This document shows, in pieces, positions 8,784 through 16,770 of a stretch of 64,000 nucleotides of DNA. The stretch comes from Caballeronia sp. NK8 (lineage in GTDB: Bacteria; Pseudomonadota; Gammaproteobacteria; Burkholderiales; Burkholderiaceae). The stretch is taken from the NCBI RefSeq assembly GCF_018408855.1, contig NZ_AP024327.1, forward strand, positions 62,001-126,000, written 5' to 3'. The position numbers and the translations under genes were made by a program. The first letter of the stretch is position 1. Every line of letters begins with the position of its first letter. The notes below the pieces were generated by a model, which was not told the origin of the DNA, did no database searches, and worked only from the letters and a program-made list of their open reading frames with translations.

Positions 8784-10172
8784 ATGTACGTCAACGCAGG
8801 CCCGAGACTCGACCGTTTGCCGATGTCGCCGTTTCATCGCCGCATCATGTGGCTCATTGGCATAGGCATGTTTTTCGACGGCTTCGATATTTATGTGGCA
8901 TCGACAGTGCTCGGTGCAACACTGCAAACCGGCTTCTCGACACTTGCGCAGAACGCGGTGTTCGTGTCGCTGACCTTTCTCGGCATGATGCTCGGCTCGC
9001 TCGGCACGGGCTTTCTCGGTGACCGTTTCGGGCGGCGTTTCACGTACCAGGCGAATCTCGCGATCTTCGGTCTCGCGTCGCTCGGCGCGGCGCTCGCGCC
9101 AAATATGAGCGTGCTGATCGGATGCCGCTTCGTGATGGGCCTCGGACTTGGTGCGGAGAACGTCGTTGGCTATTCGACGTTGACGGAGTTCGTGCCGCCG
9201 ACCAAGCGCGGCAAGCTGCAAGGACTGATGGCCGTGTTCGTCGTGTCGGGCTTGCCTGTGGCGGGCCTGATCGGCCTGTTGCTGATTCCGTCGTTCGGCT
9301 GGCGCGCGATGTTCGTGGTCGGCGGACTGGGCGCGCTCGGCGTCTGGTATGCGCGCAAGTCTCTGCCCGAGTCGCCGCGCTGGCTCGAATCGGTTGGCCG
9401 CAACGATGAAGCCGAAGCGATCATGACGCGCATCGAAGCCGAAGTCACGCAAGCGCGCGGCGGCGAATCGCTGCCGCAGGCGATCGTCGCGAAAGCGCCG
9501 AACGCCGCGCCCATGTCATTCGGCTCGCTATTTTCTGGCGCCATGCTGTCGCGCATGATCGTCGGCTGCGTGACGCTCGTCGTCATCAATACGCTCTTGT
9601 ACGGTTTCGTCACGTGGTTGCCGACCTTCTTCGTGCATCAGGGCATGAGTATCGCGAAGTCGTTCGGCTTTGCCCTCGTGATGTCGCTCGGTGCGCCGAT
9701 CGGCAGCGGGATAGGGGCGTTGACCGCCGACGCATGGGGACGCAAACCGACCATCATCGGTGCCTCGTTCGCGGCCATCGTGTTTGGCGCGATCTATCCG
9801 TTCGTGTCCAGCACCGTGTTGCTGCCGGTCATCGGTCTTTTGCTCACCATTCCAATCTACGTGCTCGTCGCACTGCTGTTCGCCGTCTACGTGCCGGAGC
9901 TTTTTCCCACGCCGGTGCGGCTGCGCGCCTCGGGTATTTGCAACACGCTTGGGCGCGGAGCCACCATCGTCACGCCCTTCATCGTAGTGGCGCTGTTCGC
10001 GCAGCACGGCATCGTCGGCGTGCTCGCGTTGATGATCGGCCTGCTCGCGATCCAGATCGTGGTGGTTGCCTGGTTCGGTGTGGAGCCGACCGGCGAACGA
10101 CTCGAAGACCTGCAACCCGAAGCAGCGAAGACGCACGATGCGCGCCACGCGCACGCTTCGCCTTCGAAATAA
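8784..10172 (+). CDS. MFS transporter (sugar/aromatic acid:H+ symporter type)
   Basis: A 462-residue 12-helix permease. Helix 1 contains GMFFDGFDIYVASTVLG, the D-G-F-D signature of aromatic acid symporters, and the loop after helix 2 reads GFLGDRFGRRFTYQ; the second-half loop is ADAWGRKP and the PELFPTPVRLRASG segment is typical of the sugar/acid porter group. Start ATG 8784 has GGAGGAG upstream. It lies between the enoyl-CoA hydratase and aldehyde dehydrogenase genes with 50- and 20-base gaps, and so probably imports the compound they metabolise, most likely an organic or aromatic acid. Confidence 0.86.
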   Translation: MYVNAGPRLDRLPMSPFHRRIMWLIGIGMFFDGFDIYVASTVLGATLQTGFSTLAQNAVFVSLTFLGMMLGSLGTGFLGDRFGRRFTYQANLAIFGLASLGAALAPNMSVLIGCRFVMGLGLGAENVVGYSTLTEFVPPTKRGKLQGLMAVFVVSGLPVAGLIGLLLIPSFGWRAMFVVGGLGALGVWYARKSLPESPRWLESVGRNDEAEAIMTRIEAEVTQARGGESLPQAIVAKAPNAAPMSFGSLFSGAMLSRMIVGCVTLVVINTLLYGFVTWLPTFFVHQGMSIAKSFGFALVMSLGAPIGSGIGALTADAWGRKPTIIGASFAAIVFGAIYPFVSSTVLLPVIGLLLTIPIYVLVALLFAVYVPELFPTPVRLRASGICNTLGRGATIVTPFIVVALFAQHGIVGVLALMIGLLAIQIVVVAWFGVEPTGERLEDLQPEAAKTHDARHAHASPSK

Positions 10173-10192
10173 CCCTATTCAAAGGACCACGC

Positions 10193-11704
10193 ATGGACAC
10201 ATTGAACCCGGATCATCTCGACGCGCAGCTTTTCATCGACGGCGCGTGGACCGATGCCGAAAGCGGCCGTACGATGGACATCGTCAACCCGGCGACGGGC
10301 GCGGTGATCGGTGCGCTAGCAAGTGCCGCAGCAAGCGATGTAGACCGCGCGGTGCAAGCGGGCCATCGCGCCTTCGATGGTGGCGCATGGCGCGACATGG
10401 CGATCCAGCAGCGCGCACGCGTTCTCAACCGCTTTGCCGATCTGTTCGAAGCCGACCTCGAACAGTTCTACAGACTGGAAACGCTCAACAACGGCCGCCC
10501 GATAGCCGAGACGCGCGCGCAGATATCGCGCTTGCCGCAGTTCTATCGCTATTTCGCGGCGCTCGCGCTTACACGCCGAAGCGACGTGATTCCCATTGAA
10601 GGCCCGTATCTGTGCTACACGCAGCGCGTGCCGCTCGGCGTCGTCGCACTGATGACTTCATTCAATCATCCGCTGATGATTCTGTCGAAGAGTCTGGCTC
10701 CTGCGCTTGCGACGGGTAACAGCGTCGTGATCAAGGCGTCGGAGCAGACGCCTTTGACGACCGTGCGTCTGGTTCGCCTGCTCGATGAAGCGGGCGTGCC
10801 GAAGGGCGTCGTCAATGTGGTCAACGGGGAAGGGCGCGAGGCTGGCGCCGCACTCGCGAGTCATCCGATGATTCGCAAAGTGGTGTTCACGGGCGGCACG
10901 GAGGTGGGGCGTTCGATCGGTGAAGCGGCGGCACGAAATTTTGCGCTGACTACGCTCGAACTCGGCGGCAAGGGAGCGGTGATACTCTTCGATGACTTCG
11001 ACATGAAGCGCGCGGTGAACGGCGCGGCGTTCGCGGCGTTCATCGGTGCAGGACAGACTTGCGTGTGCGGTGCGCGCATTCTCGTGCAGAAGTCGATGTA
11101 TGCGGAGTTTCTCGAGCACTTCCGTACCAAAGCAGCGAACATTCGCGTCGGCGATCCGACCGACGCAAGTACGCAACTCGGACCTGTGATTTCCGATCGT
11201 TCGCGTCGGCGCATCCTTGCGATGCTGGAACGTGCGCAGCAATCGGGCGCAAAGCTGCTGACGGGCGGCGGCGTGCCGCAGGATCTGAAGGCTGGCTTCT
11301 TCATCGAGCCGACCGTGATGTATGACGTTCCGCCGGAATCGGAAATCGGCCAGGAGGAAGTGTTCGGGCCGGTCACCGTCGTGATGCCGTTCGAAGATGA
11401 AGCCGACGCCATTCGCATTGCCAACGCAACGCAGTTCGGCCTCGCCGCATCGGTTTGGACGCAGGACGTCGCGCGGGCGCATCGCGTGGCGTCGAAACTC
11501 GAGTTCGGCATGGTGTGGGTCAACGACCACCATCGACTCGACCCTGCTTCACCTTGGGGTGGCTTCAAGAATAGTGGCGTGGGGCGCGAGACGGGCATCG
11601 AGTCGTTCGATCAGTTCAGCGAGCCACGCGCCGTTACGGTCAACACGAGCGGCAAGACGGTGGACTGGTACGCCGACGACGGCGAACTGAAGCGGCTGAA
11701 CTGA
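10193..11704 (+). CDS. aldehyde dehydrogenase, NAD(P)-dependent
   Basis: A 503-residue enzyme of the aldehyde dehydrogenase superfamily, full length. The catalytic Cys290 lies in GAGQTCVCGARI, the general base Glu256 in TTLELGGKG, and the cofactor loop in VVFTGGTEVGRS; Asn158 of the oxyanion hole is in TSFNHP. It oxidises an aldehyde to a carboxylic acid in the cytoplasm. It is the last gene of the GntR-controlled operon, so its aldehyde is probably formed from the product of the hydratase/lyase upstream. Aromatic aldehydes such as vanillin-type compounds are plausible but not shown. Confidence 0.9.
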   Translation: MDTLNPDHLDAQLFIDGAWTDAESGRTMDIVNPATGAVIGALASAAASDVDRAVQAGHRAFDGGAWRDMAIQQRARVLNRFADLFEADLEQFYRLETLNNGRPIAETRAQISRLPQFYRYFAALALTRRSDVIPIEGPYLCYTQRVPLGVVALMTSFNHPLMILSKSLAPALATGNSVVIKASEQTPLTTVRLVRLLDEAGVPKGVVNVVNGEGREAGAALASHPMIRKVVFTGGTEVGRSIGEAAARNFALTTLELGGKGAVILFDDFDMKRAVNGAAFAAFIGAGQTCVCGARILVQKSMYAEFLEHFRTKAANIRVGDPTDASTQLGPVISDRSRRRILAMLERAQQSGAKLLTGGGVPQDLKAGFFIEPTVMYDVPPESEIGQEEVFGPVTVVMPFEDEADAIRIANATQFGLAASVWTQDVARAHRVASKLEFGMVWVNDHHRLDPASPWGGFKNSGVGRETGIESFDQFSEPRAVTVNTSGKTVDWYADDGELKRLN

Positions 11705-11898
11705 CCTTCAACGGGACTACCGATGCGCCGAGGATGTGGGCGCGCATCGGTGCTCGCCTCGCTGAACGCAGTCGTCCAGCTTCCCGCGCGCCGATACATG
11801 AGCACTGCAAGCCGGCCACCGAAGATGCGTTCGATACCTTGCGCGATGTGACAGGCTGTAATCGCGCGGCGCGGGGTATCGCGTGGATCGGCCCATCT

Positions 11899-12354
11899 TC
11901 ATCGCTTCAATTCGAAGATGCTGTCGATCTCAACCGGGATGCCCATCGGCAACGTGTGCACGCCGAGCGCGCTTCGAGCCGGAAGCTTGTCTTGCCCGAA
12001 CAACGTCAGCAAGAGGTCACTGGCGCCATTGGCTACTTGCGGGTGCTGGATGAACGACTGTTCGGCACGCACATAGACTGTCAGTCGACTGCATCTCTCG
12101 ACGTTGTCGAGCCCGCATGCCTGGTCGACGCAGGCCAGGATCATGAGCATCGTCAGACGTGCCGCGTGCTGCGCCTTTTCCAGAGATATATCCCCGCCGA
12201 CTATTCCAACGATTGGCTTGCCATCCTCGAAGGGCCCCAGACCGGAGACATAGAGTTGACTCCCCGAAATGGAGGCCGTTCGATAGGAGCCGAGCGGGTT
12301 GATGGGAGGCGGCAATTCGAGGCCCGCTTGTGCAAGGCGTTCAGATACGTTCAT
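11899..12354 (-). CDS. RidA/YjgF family protein
   Basis: A 151-residue member of the long RidA subgroup that begins MNVSERLAQAGLELPPPI. The core strands SYRTASISGSQLYVSGLGP and the terminal VEIDSIFEL segment are visible. RidA proteins hydrolyse reactive enamines/imines formed by pyridoxal-phosphate enzymes; this subgroup often travels with catabolic genes and may have a specialised deaminase role. The chosen ATG (12354) starts at the family's conserved N-terminus; the longer frame upstream has no family similarity. It is isolated between the aldehyde dehydrogenase and the IclR gene. Confidence 0.85.
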   Translation of the reverse strand: MNVSERLAQAGLELPPPINPLGSYRTASISGSQLYVSGLGPFEDGKPIVGIVGGDISLEKAQHAARLTMLMILACVDQACGLDNVERCSRLTVYVRAEQSFIQHPQVANGASDLLLTLFGQDKLPARSALGVHTLPMGIPVEIDSIFELKR

Positions 12355-12469
12355 GTTCGGCTCAGAATGATTTGAAGACCAAATAGAGTAGCTGAATAAA
12401 TTCTGTTTGATGCAGTGGGTTGGAAAGCCCGATATACGAAAGGAAATCGGGGCGATTGTCTTCCTGTCC

Positions 12470-13261
12470 TCAGGCAAAAGAAATATTGGTCCCCCCGATA
12501 GCACGCGCCGTCTCGACAACCTGCGGCCCGATCTCCGCTATCGCACGCTCCAGGGTCCAGCGGGTTGAAGGCGCGGAAACGTTGACCGCGCCCACTGGCT
12601 TGCCGTTGGGCGCGAGGATCGCCGCTGCGATGTTGATATCGCCGTTGTAGTACTCGCCGTTGGCCCACGCGAAGCCACGCCCGCGCGCTTCGGCCAGCAA
12701 CTCGTTCAGCCGCGCGAGATCGGTCACGGTCTCCGACGTATACGGCACGCGCTCACAGACTTCGAGCAGGCCGCGAGCGGTGGGATCGGGCAGACGCGAA
12801 AGGATGGCGCGGCCCGTTGCCGTGCAGTAAACCGGCAAGCGCATGCCGATCGGCATGTTGACGAACATCTCGCGGTGCGTCGGAAAGCGGGCGATATACA
12901 CGACATCGTGTCCATCCAGTTCAGCGACGATGCAGGTCTCGCCGCACGCGCGATTGAGCGCATGAACATAGGGATTGGCGCTCTTCACGAGTGCGCTCGT
13001 CTGCAGATAACGCAGACCGACTTCGAGTGAGCGCGGCGCGAGCGAGTACACCTTGGTCGTTTCATTCTTGTGCAGATAGCCGAGCGCGACGAGCGTGAAG
13101 GCGAAGCGCTGAGCGGCGCTCTTGGTCATGCCTGCGGCCTCCGCGAGATCGCCGAGCTTCATGGTCGGGCGGTCTTCGGTGAACGCGGTGAGCAATTGCA
13201 GGCCGCGCGCAAGCGAATTGATATAGAGGCGTGATTCTTCGCTTTGCGTCATGTCGTTCAT
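12470..13261 (-). CDS. IclR-family transcriptional regulator
   Basis: A 263-residue regulator. The N-terminal winged helix-turn-helix covers roughly residues 10-75 (INSLARGLQLLTAFTEDRP, then LAEAAGMTKSAAQRFAFTL), followed by the GAF-like IclR effector domain with GMRLPVYCTATGRAILS and PNGKPVGAVNVSAPS. ATG 13261 was chosen over a much longer overlapping frame that has no family similarity. It is the last gene on the minus strand of the amino-acid importer/ureohydrolase group, 50 bases after the ATPase gene, and probably senses a substrate or intermediate of that group. Confidence 0.88.
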   Translation of the reverse strand: MNDMTQSEESRLYINSLARGLQLLTAFTEDRPTMKLGDLAEAAGMTKSAAQRFAFTLVALGYLHKNETTKVYSLAPRSLEVGLRYLQTSALVKSANPYVHALNRACGETCIVAELDGHDVVYIARFPTHREMFVNMPIGMRLPVYCTATGRAILSRLPDPTARGLLEVCERVPYTSETVTDLARLNELLAEARGRGFAWANGEYYNGDINIAAAILAPNGKPVGAVNVSAPSTRWTLERAIAEIGPQVVETARAIGGTNISFA

Positions 13262-13311
13262 GAGATGTCCAGGTGAGTGCATTCGCGCGAAGGCACGCCG
13301 GCACGTGCGCC

Positions 13312-14046
13312 TCAGGCGAGGATCTGCCCGAGAAACTCGCGTGCCCGCGCCGACTGCGGCGCGCTGAAGAAGCGCCGCGGTTCGCAGCTTTCGACGATCT
13401 TGCCATGATCCATGAACACGATGCGATCGCCTACCTCGCGCGCGAAGCCCATTTCGTGCGTGACACATATCATCGTCATGCCGTCGCGCGCGAGCTGCAT
13501 CATCGTATCGAGCACTTCCTTCACCATCTCGGGATCGAGCGCCGAGGTCGGCTCGTCGAACAGCATGATGCGCGGCTGCATGCACAGGCTGCGCGCGATC
13601 GCGACACGCTGCTTCTGTCCGCCCGACAACTGTCCCGGATACTTGTTCACATGCGCACCGAGTTTCACGCGTTCAAGGTAATGCATCGCGAGGGCCTCGG
13701 CTTCCTTCGCGGGCATTTTTTTCACCAGCCTGAGCGCGGCGGTGCAATTGCCGAGCGCGCTCAGATGCGGAAACAGATTGAAATGCTGAAACACCATGCC
13801 GACGTTGGCGCGCACGCGGCGAATATTGGCTGCGCGGCCATCGAGCGCGATGCCGTTGACGACGATCTCGCCCTTCTGATGATCCTCCAGCGCGTTGACG
13901 AGGCGGATGGTCGTCGACTTGCCCGAGCCGGACGGGCCGCACAGAATGAGCCGTTCACCCGGTTGTACGTCGAGATCGATGTTGTCGAGCACCTGGAATT
14001 CGCCGTACCACTTGGAGACGGCGCGCATCGAAATGATCTGTTCCAT
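13312..14046 (-). CDS. polar amino-acid ABC transporter, ATP-binding protein
   Basis: A 244-residue ATPase of the HisP/GlnQ group. Walker A is GPSGSGKST, the signature is LSGGQKQR, Walker B is RIMLFDEPTSALDPE, and the switch His lies in VTHEMGFA. These residues power import by the permease encoded next to it. AGGAG lies upstream of ATG 14046. With the permease and solute-binding genes it makes a complete, tightly spaced importer (gaps under 35 bases). Only one permease gene is present, so the membrane part should be a homodimer. Confidence 0.92.
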   Translation of the reverse strand: MEQIISMRAVSKWYGEFQVLDNIDLDVQPGERLILCGPSGSGKSTTIRLVNALEDHQKGEIVVNGIALDGRAANIRRVRANVGMVFQHFNLFPHLSALGNCTAALRLVKKMPAKEAEALAMHYLERVKLGAHVNKYPGQLSGGQKQRVAIARSLCMQPRIMLFDEPTSALDPEMVKEVLDTMMQLARDGMTMICVTHEMGFAREVGDRIVFMDHGKIVESCEPRRFFSAPQSARAREFLGQILA

Positions 14047-14060
14047 GCACAGCGCTCCTG

Positions 14061-14753
14061 TCAGATCTTCGCGGCGGGATTGTGATCCGGCGCGCCGCTC
14101 CAGTAGCCGGGAATCGATAGCGACTTCTCTGCGCGACGGAACAGATACGACAGTGCACCGCACATCACGAAGTAGATCGCGCCGACGAGCGAATACACCA
14201 GCAGCGAACGGAACGTCGCGCCGGCGAGCATCTGTCCCGCGCGCATGAGTTCGTACACGCTGATGACCGCGACGAGCGACGTGTCCTTCACGAGCACGAG
14301 CGCATAGTTGCCGAGCGCGGGAAAAATCGTGCGTAGCGCCTGCGGCATGACGATCACGCGCATGCGCTGCGCGCGCGTCATGCCGAGCGCGCGCGATGCC
14401 TCGAATTGCCCGTTGTCCACCGACTGAATGCCGCCGCGAAACAGCTCCGCGAGATAGGCGCCGAAGTTGAGCACGAGTCCGAGCACGCCCGCGACGAAGC
14501 CGGGAATCACCACGCCCAGCTCGGGCAGGCCGTAGTAGAGAAAGAAAAGCTGCACGAGCAGCGGTGTGCCGCGAATGATTTCGATGTACGCCTTCGCAGC
14601 CGAGCGCACCGGCGCGACCGACGACATGCGGCAGAAGCACACCGCCAGCCCGAGCGCGACCGACAGCAGCGAGGACGCCGCGAACAGTGCGAAGGTCCAC
14701 CACGCGCCCTGCAACAGCGGCTCCAGATAGGTCTTGAGGATGTCGAGCGTCAT
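14061..14753 (-). CDS. polar amino-acid ABC transporter, permease
   Basis: A 230-residue inner-membrane permease of the HisMQ/GlnP family. The conserved segment EIIRGTPLLVQLFFLYYGLP and the ATPase-docking EAA loop FEASRALGMTRAQRMRVIVMPQ are both clear, with about five membrane helices. ATG 14753 is preferred to ATG 14768 because GGAG sits 6-7 bases before it. It lies between the solute-binding and ATPase genes. Confidence 0.92.
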   Translation of the reverse strand: MTLDILKTYLEPLLQGAWWTFALFAASSLLSVALGLAVCFCRMSSVAPVRSAAKAYIEIIRGTPLLVQLFFLYYGLPELGVVIPGFVAGVLGLVLNFGAYLAELFRGGIQSVDNGQFEASRALGMTRAQRMRVIVMPQALRTIFPALGNYALVLVKDTSLVAVISVYELMRAGQMLAGATFRSLLVYSLVGAIYFVMCGALSYLFRRAEKSLSIPGYWSGAPDHNPAAKI

Positions 14754-14786
14754 GGCGGGCTCCGTCATCGGGGTTCGGGTCGGACG

Positions 14787-15578
14787 TCAGTGACTTTCCA
14801 TGCTCGCCACGCCCCATTTGGCGAGGATCGTGTGCAGTTCGCCGTCCTGCTTCATTTTCGCGAGCGCATCGTTGACGGCGGCGAGCAGCGTCGGATTGTT
14901 CTTCTGCGTGCATGCGCCCACTTGCCACTGTTTCTGCGCGCGATACTCGGCGTCGAGCTTCACGCCCGGAATCGACTTCGCCTTGATCTGATACAGCACG
15001 CTCGGCGGATCGACCACGCCGAGATCGATGCGGCCCACGCGCACATCGGCCAGAAGCGAGAAGTAGTCCTGATACGTGGATACATCGGTGCCCGGCAGCG
15101 CCTTGATCATCTTGTACTGCACGCTGTCGACGAGCGTGCCGACCTTTGCGCCCTTGAAGTCCGTAAGCGAGCCGTAGTGCTTCCTGTCGCCATCGCGGAC
15201 GACGACGCCTTCGCCCCAGCCGTAGATCGGCGCGCTGAAATCGACCACCTGCGCGCGCTCCTCGGTGATGAAGAGCGGTGCGGCCATCACGTCGGCGCGG
15301 CCGGACGTGAGGGTCGGGATCAGGCCGTCGAACGGCACGTCGGTGAGCTTCACCGATACGCCGAGGCGCTTGCCGATCGCATCGGCGACATCGACCATGA
15401 TGCCTTTCATCGAGTTCGAAGCAGGATCGAGAAAGCCGTGCGGCGGACTCGACGCCGTCGTCACCACGTTCAGTGTCTTCGTCTGCATCACCTCGGCGAG
15501 CGTACGCGCACCCGCGGGCAATGCAATCAGGCTCGCGCAGGCCGCGGCGAGCAGAGGCAGCGATTTCAGACGTGTCAT
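14787..15578 (-). CDS. polar amino-acid ABC transporter, periplasmic solute-binding protein
   Basis: A 263-residue periplasmic receptor with a signal peptide of about 24 residues ending near PAGARTLAE. It carries the SBP_bac_3 pattern: LNVVTTASSPPHGFLD, then MVDVADAIGKRLGVSVKLTDV and IPTLTSGRADVMAAPLFITEER. That last stretch normally contacts the ligand's carboxylate. The alpha-amino acid-binding Arg/Asp pair is not obvious, so the ligand need not be a standard amino acid. It is 44 bases downstream of the ureohydrolase-like gene and probably co-transcribed with it. Confidence 0.9.
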   Translation of the reverse strand: MTRLKSLPLLAAACASLIALPAGARTLAEVMQTKTLNVVTTASSPPHGFLDPASNSMKGIMVDVADAIGKRLGVSVKLTDVPFDGLIPTLTSGRADVMAAPLFITEERAQVVDFSAPIYGWGEGVVVRDGDRKHYGSLTDFKGAKVGTLVDSVQYKMIKALPGTDVSTYQDYFSLLADVRVGRIDLGVVDPPSVLYQIKAKSIPGVKLDAEYRAQKQWQVGACTQKNNPTLLAAVNDALAKMKQDGELHTILAKWGVASMESH

Positions 15579-15622
15579 GGCGGGTCTCTTCGCAAGTAAT
15601 TGAACGATGATCCTGCGTGCGG

Positions 15623-16534
15623 CTAACGGGTTTGCGGCAGCGATTGCGCGGCGAGCGCGCAGCATTCCAGCATGACGGTCGCGGCCAGGAAGGCGGTGGC
15701 CTCGCCGACGTCCTGCGCGGGCGAGACCGTGTTCACGTCGAAGGAGACGAAATTCATGCCCGCGAACGCGCGCAACAGCGCGATCCCTTCCTTCGGATTC
15801 AGGCCGCCCCATTCCGGCGTGCAGACGCCCGGCGCGCACGACGGATCGAAGATGTCCATGTCGAAGCACAGATAAACGGGCCGCGCGCCGATGCGCTCGC
15901 GGATTCGCGCGATGCAGCCATCCCGGTCTGCTTCGAATTCGGAGAACGGCACGACGTTGTAGCCGAGCGAGCGCCCGAATCCGAGCACGCCGTCCATGAA
16001 GGTCGTGCCGCGCGCGCCCACATGAAAGCTGGCGTGCGTATCGAGCAAGCCTTCCTCGGACGCGCGCGTGAAGGTGGTGGCCGTGTTGAAACCGTCGAGA
16101 TCGTAGGTGTCGGTGTGCGCGTCGATATGCAACAGGACGAGATCCGGATGACGCCTCTTCACCGCGCGAAGTTGCGGCAGCGTCACCGCGCCGTCGCCGC
16201 CCATCGTGACCGGCGTCATGCCCGCGGCGAGCAGTTCGTCCATGGCTTGCTCGATCAGCGGATAACTGCGCGCGACATCGCCCGGATGACAGTCGACGTT
16301 CCCGGCATCGACAAGACGCAGCGCCTCGACCGGATTCGCGACGCGCCCTTGCGGATCGACGAAGAAAGGACGCAGCAGCCGGGACTGACGGCGGATCGCA
16401 TCCGGACCTTCGCGCGAGCCGACGCGAAACGGATGCGTACCGCAATCGAACGGCACGCCGAGCACGCATGCGCGCGATGCGCCTTTGGCTGCGTCGGTTT
16501 TCATCGGCACGCCCATGAATGTGGCGGATGACAT
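15623..16534 (-). CDS. ureohydrolase (agmatinase/arginase) family protein with an altered active site
   Basis: A 303-residue protein with the arginase/agmatinase fold and length. Two metal motifs are kept: DAHTD (Asp138, His140, Asp142) and FDMDIFDP (Asp225, Asp227). But the GGDHS motif reads GGDGAVTLP, so the first metal-ligand His is Gly115; the H-G segment that holds the proton-shuttle His in agmatinase reads NTATTF (Thr151); and the guanidinium-binding Glu of the VEVSP motif is Thr269 (DVNTVSPAQD). It should still bind at least one metal, but canonical guanidine hydrolysis looks unlikely. It is the first gene of the minus-strand importer group, divergent from the aminotransferase operon, so it probably acts on the imported substrate. 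Confidence 0.85.
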   Translation of the reverse strand: MSSATFMGVPMKTDAAKGASRACVLGVPFDCGTHPFRVGSREGPDAIRRQSRLLRPFFVDPQGRVANPVEALRLVDAGNVDCHPGDVARSYPLIEQAMDELLAAGMTPVTMGGDGAVTLPQLRAVKRRHPDLVLLHIDAHTDTYDLDGFNTATTFTRASEEGLLDTHASFHVGARGTTFMDGVLGFGRSLGYNVVPFSEFEADRDGCIARIRERIGARPVYLCFDMDIFDPSCAPGVCTPEWGGLNPKEGIALLRAFAGMNFVSFDVNTVSPAQDVGEATAFLAATVMLECCALAAQSLPQTR

Positions 16535-16705
16535 CGATCGCTCCTTTCGGTCCTGTGATCGAGATCATCATATTTCTGCATGTGTCATCACGCAAAGCGG
16601 GAAATAAAGATCGCTATGCGATACATGGACCATATCCCGGACCCTCGGAAAGGACTTTACAGCCGGAAATCGATCGAATAGCATCGAAGCGAACATACGT
16701 GTATC

Positions 16706-16715
16706 CAGTCTTACA
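16706..16715. promoter_or_regulatory. CAGTCTTACA motif upstream of the aminotransferase operon
   Basis: This 10-mer lies 56 bases before the aminotransferase start and overlaps a short dyad (TTACA-GT-TGTAA). The exact reverse complement occurs at 29544-29553 before the second GntR gene. It is a candidate operator for one or both of the paralogous GntR regulators of this island. Confidence 0.45.
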
Positions 16716-16770
16716 GTTGTAAATTGAGCCGATCACGCACCGCGTGCGTCCAACGACAACGAGGAAGAAC

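Noticed and set aside
8002..11704. Ferulate-type pathway (feruloyl-CoA hydratase-lyase plus vanillin dehydrogenase)
   Set aside because: The gene types fit, but the hydratase lacks the characteristic N-terminus of that enzyme and no CoA ligase is present, so the specific name is not supported.
14769..16595. Long frame that joins the solute-binding protein to an upstream Arg-rich segment
   Set aside because: The upstream part overlaps the ureohydrolase gene out of frame; the binding protein's own signal peptide defines the start at 15578.
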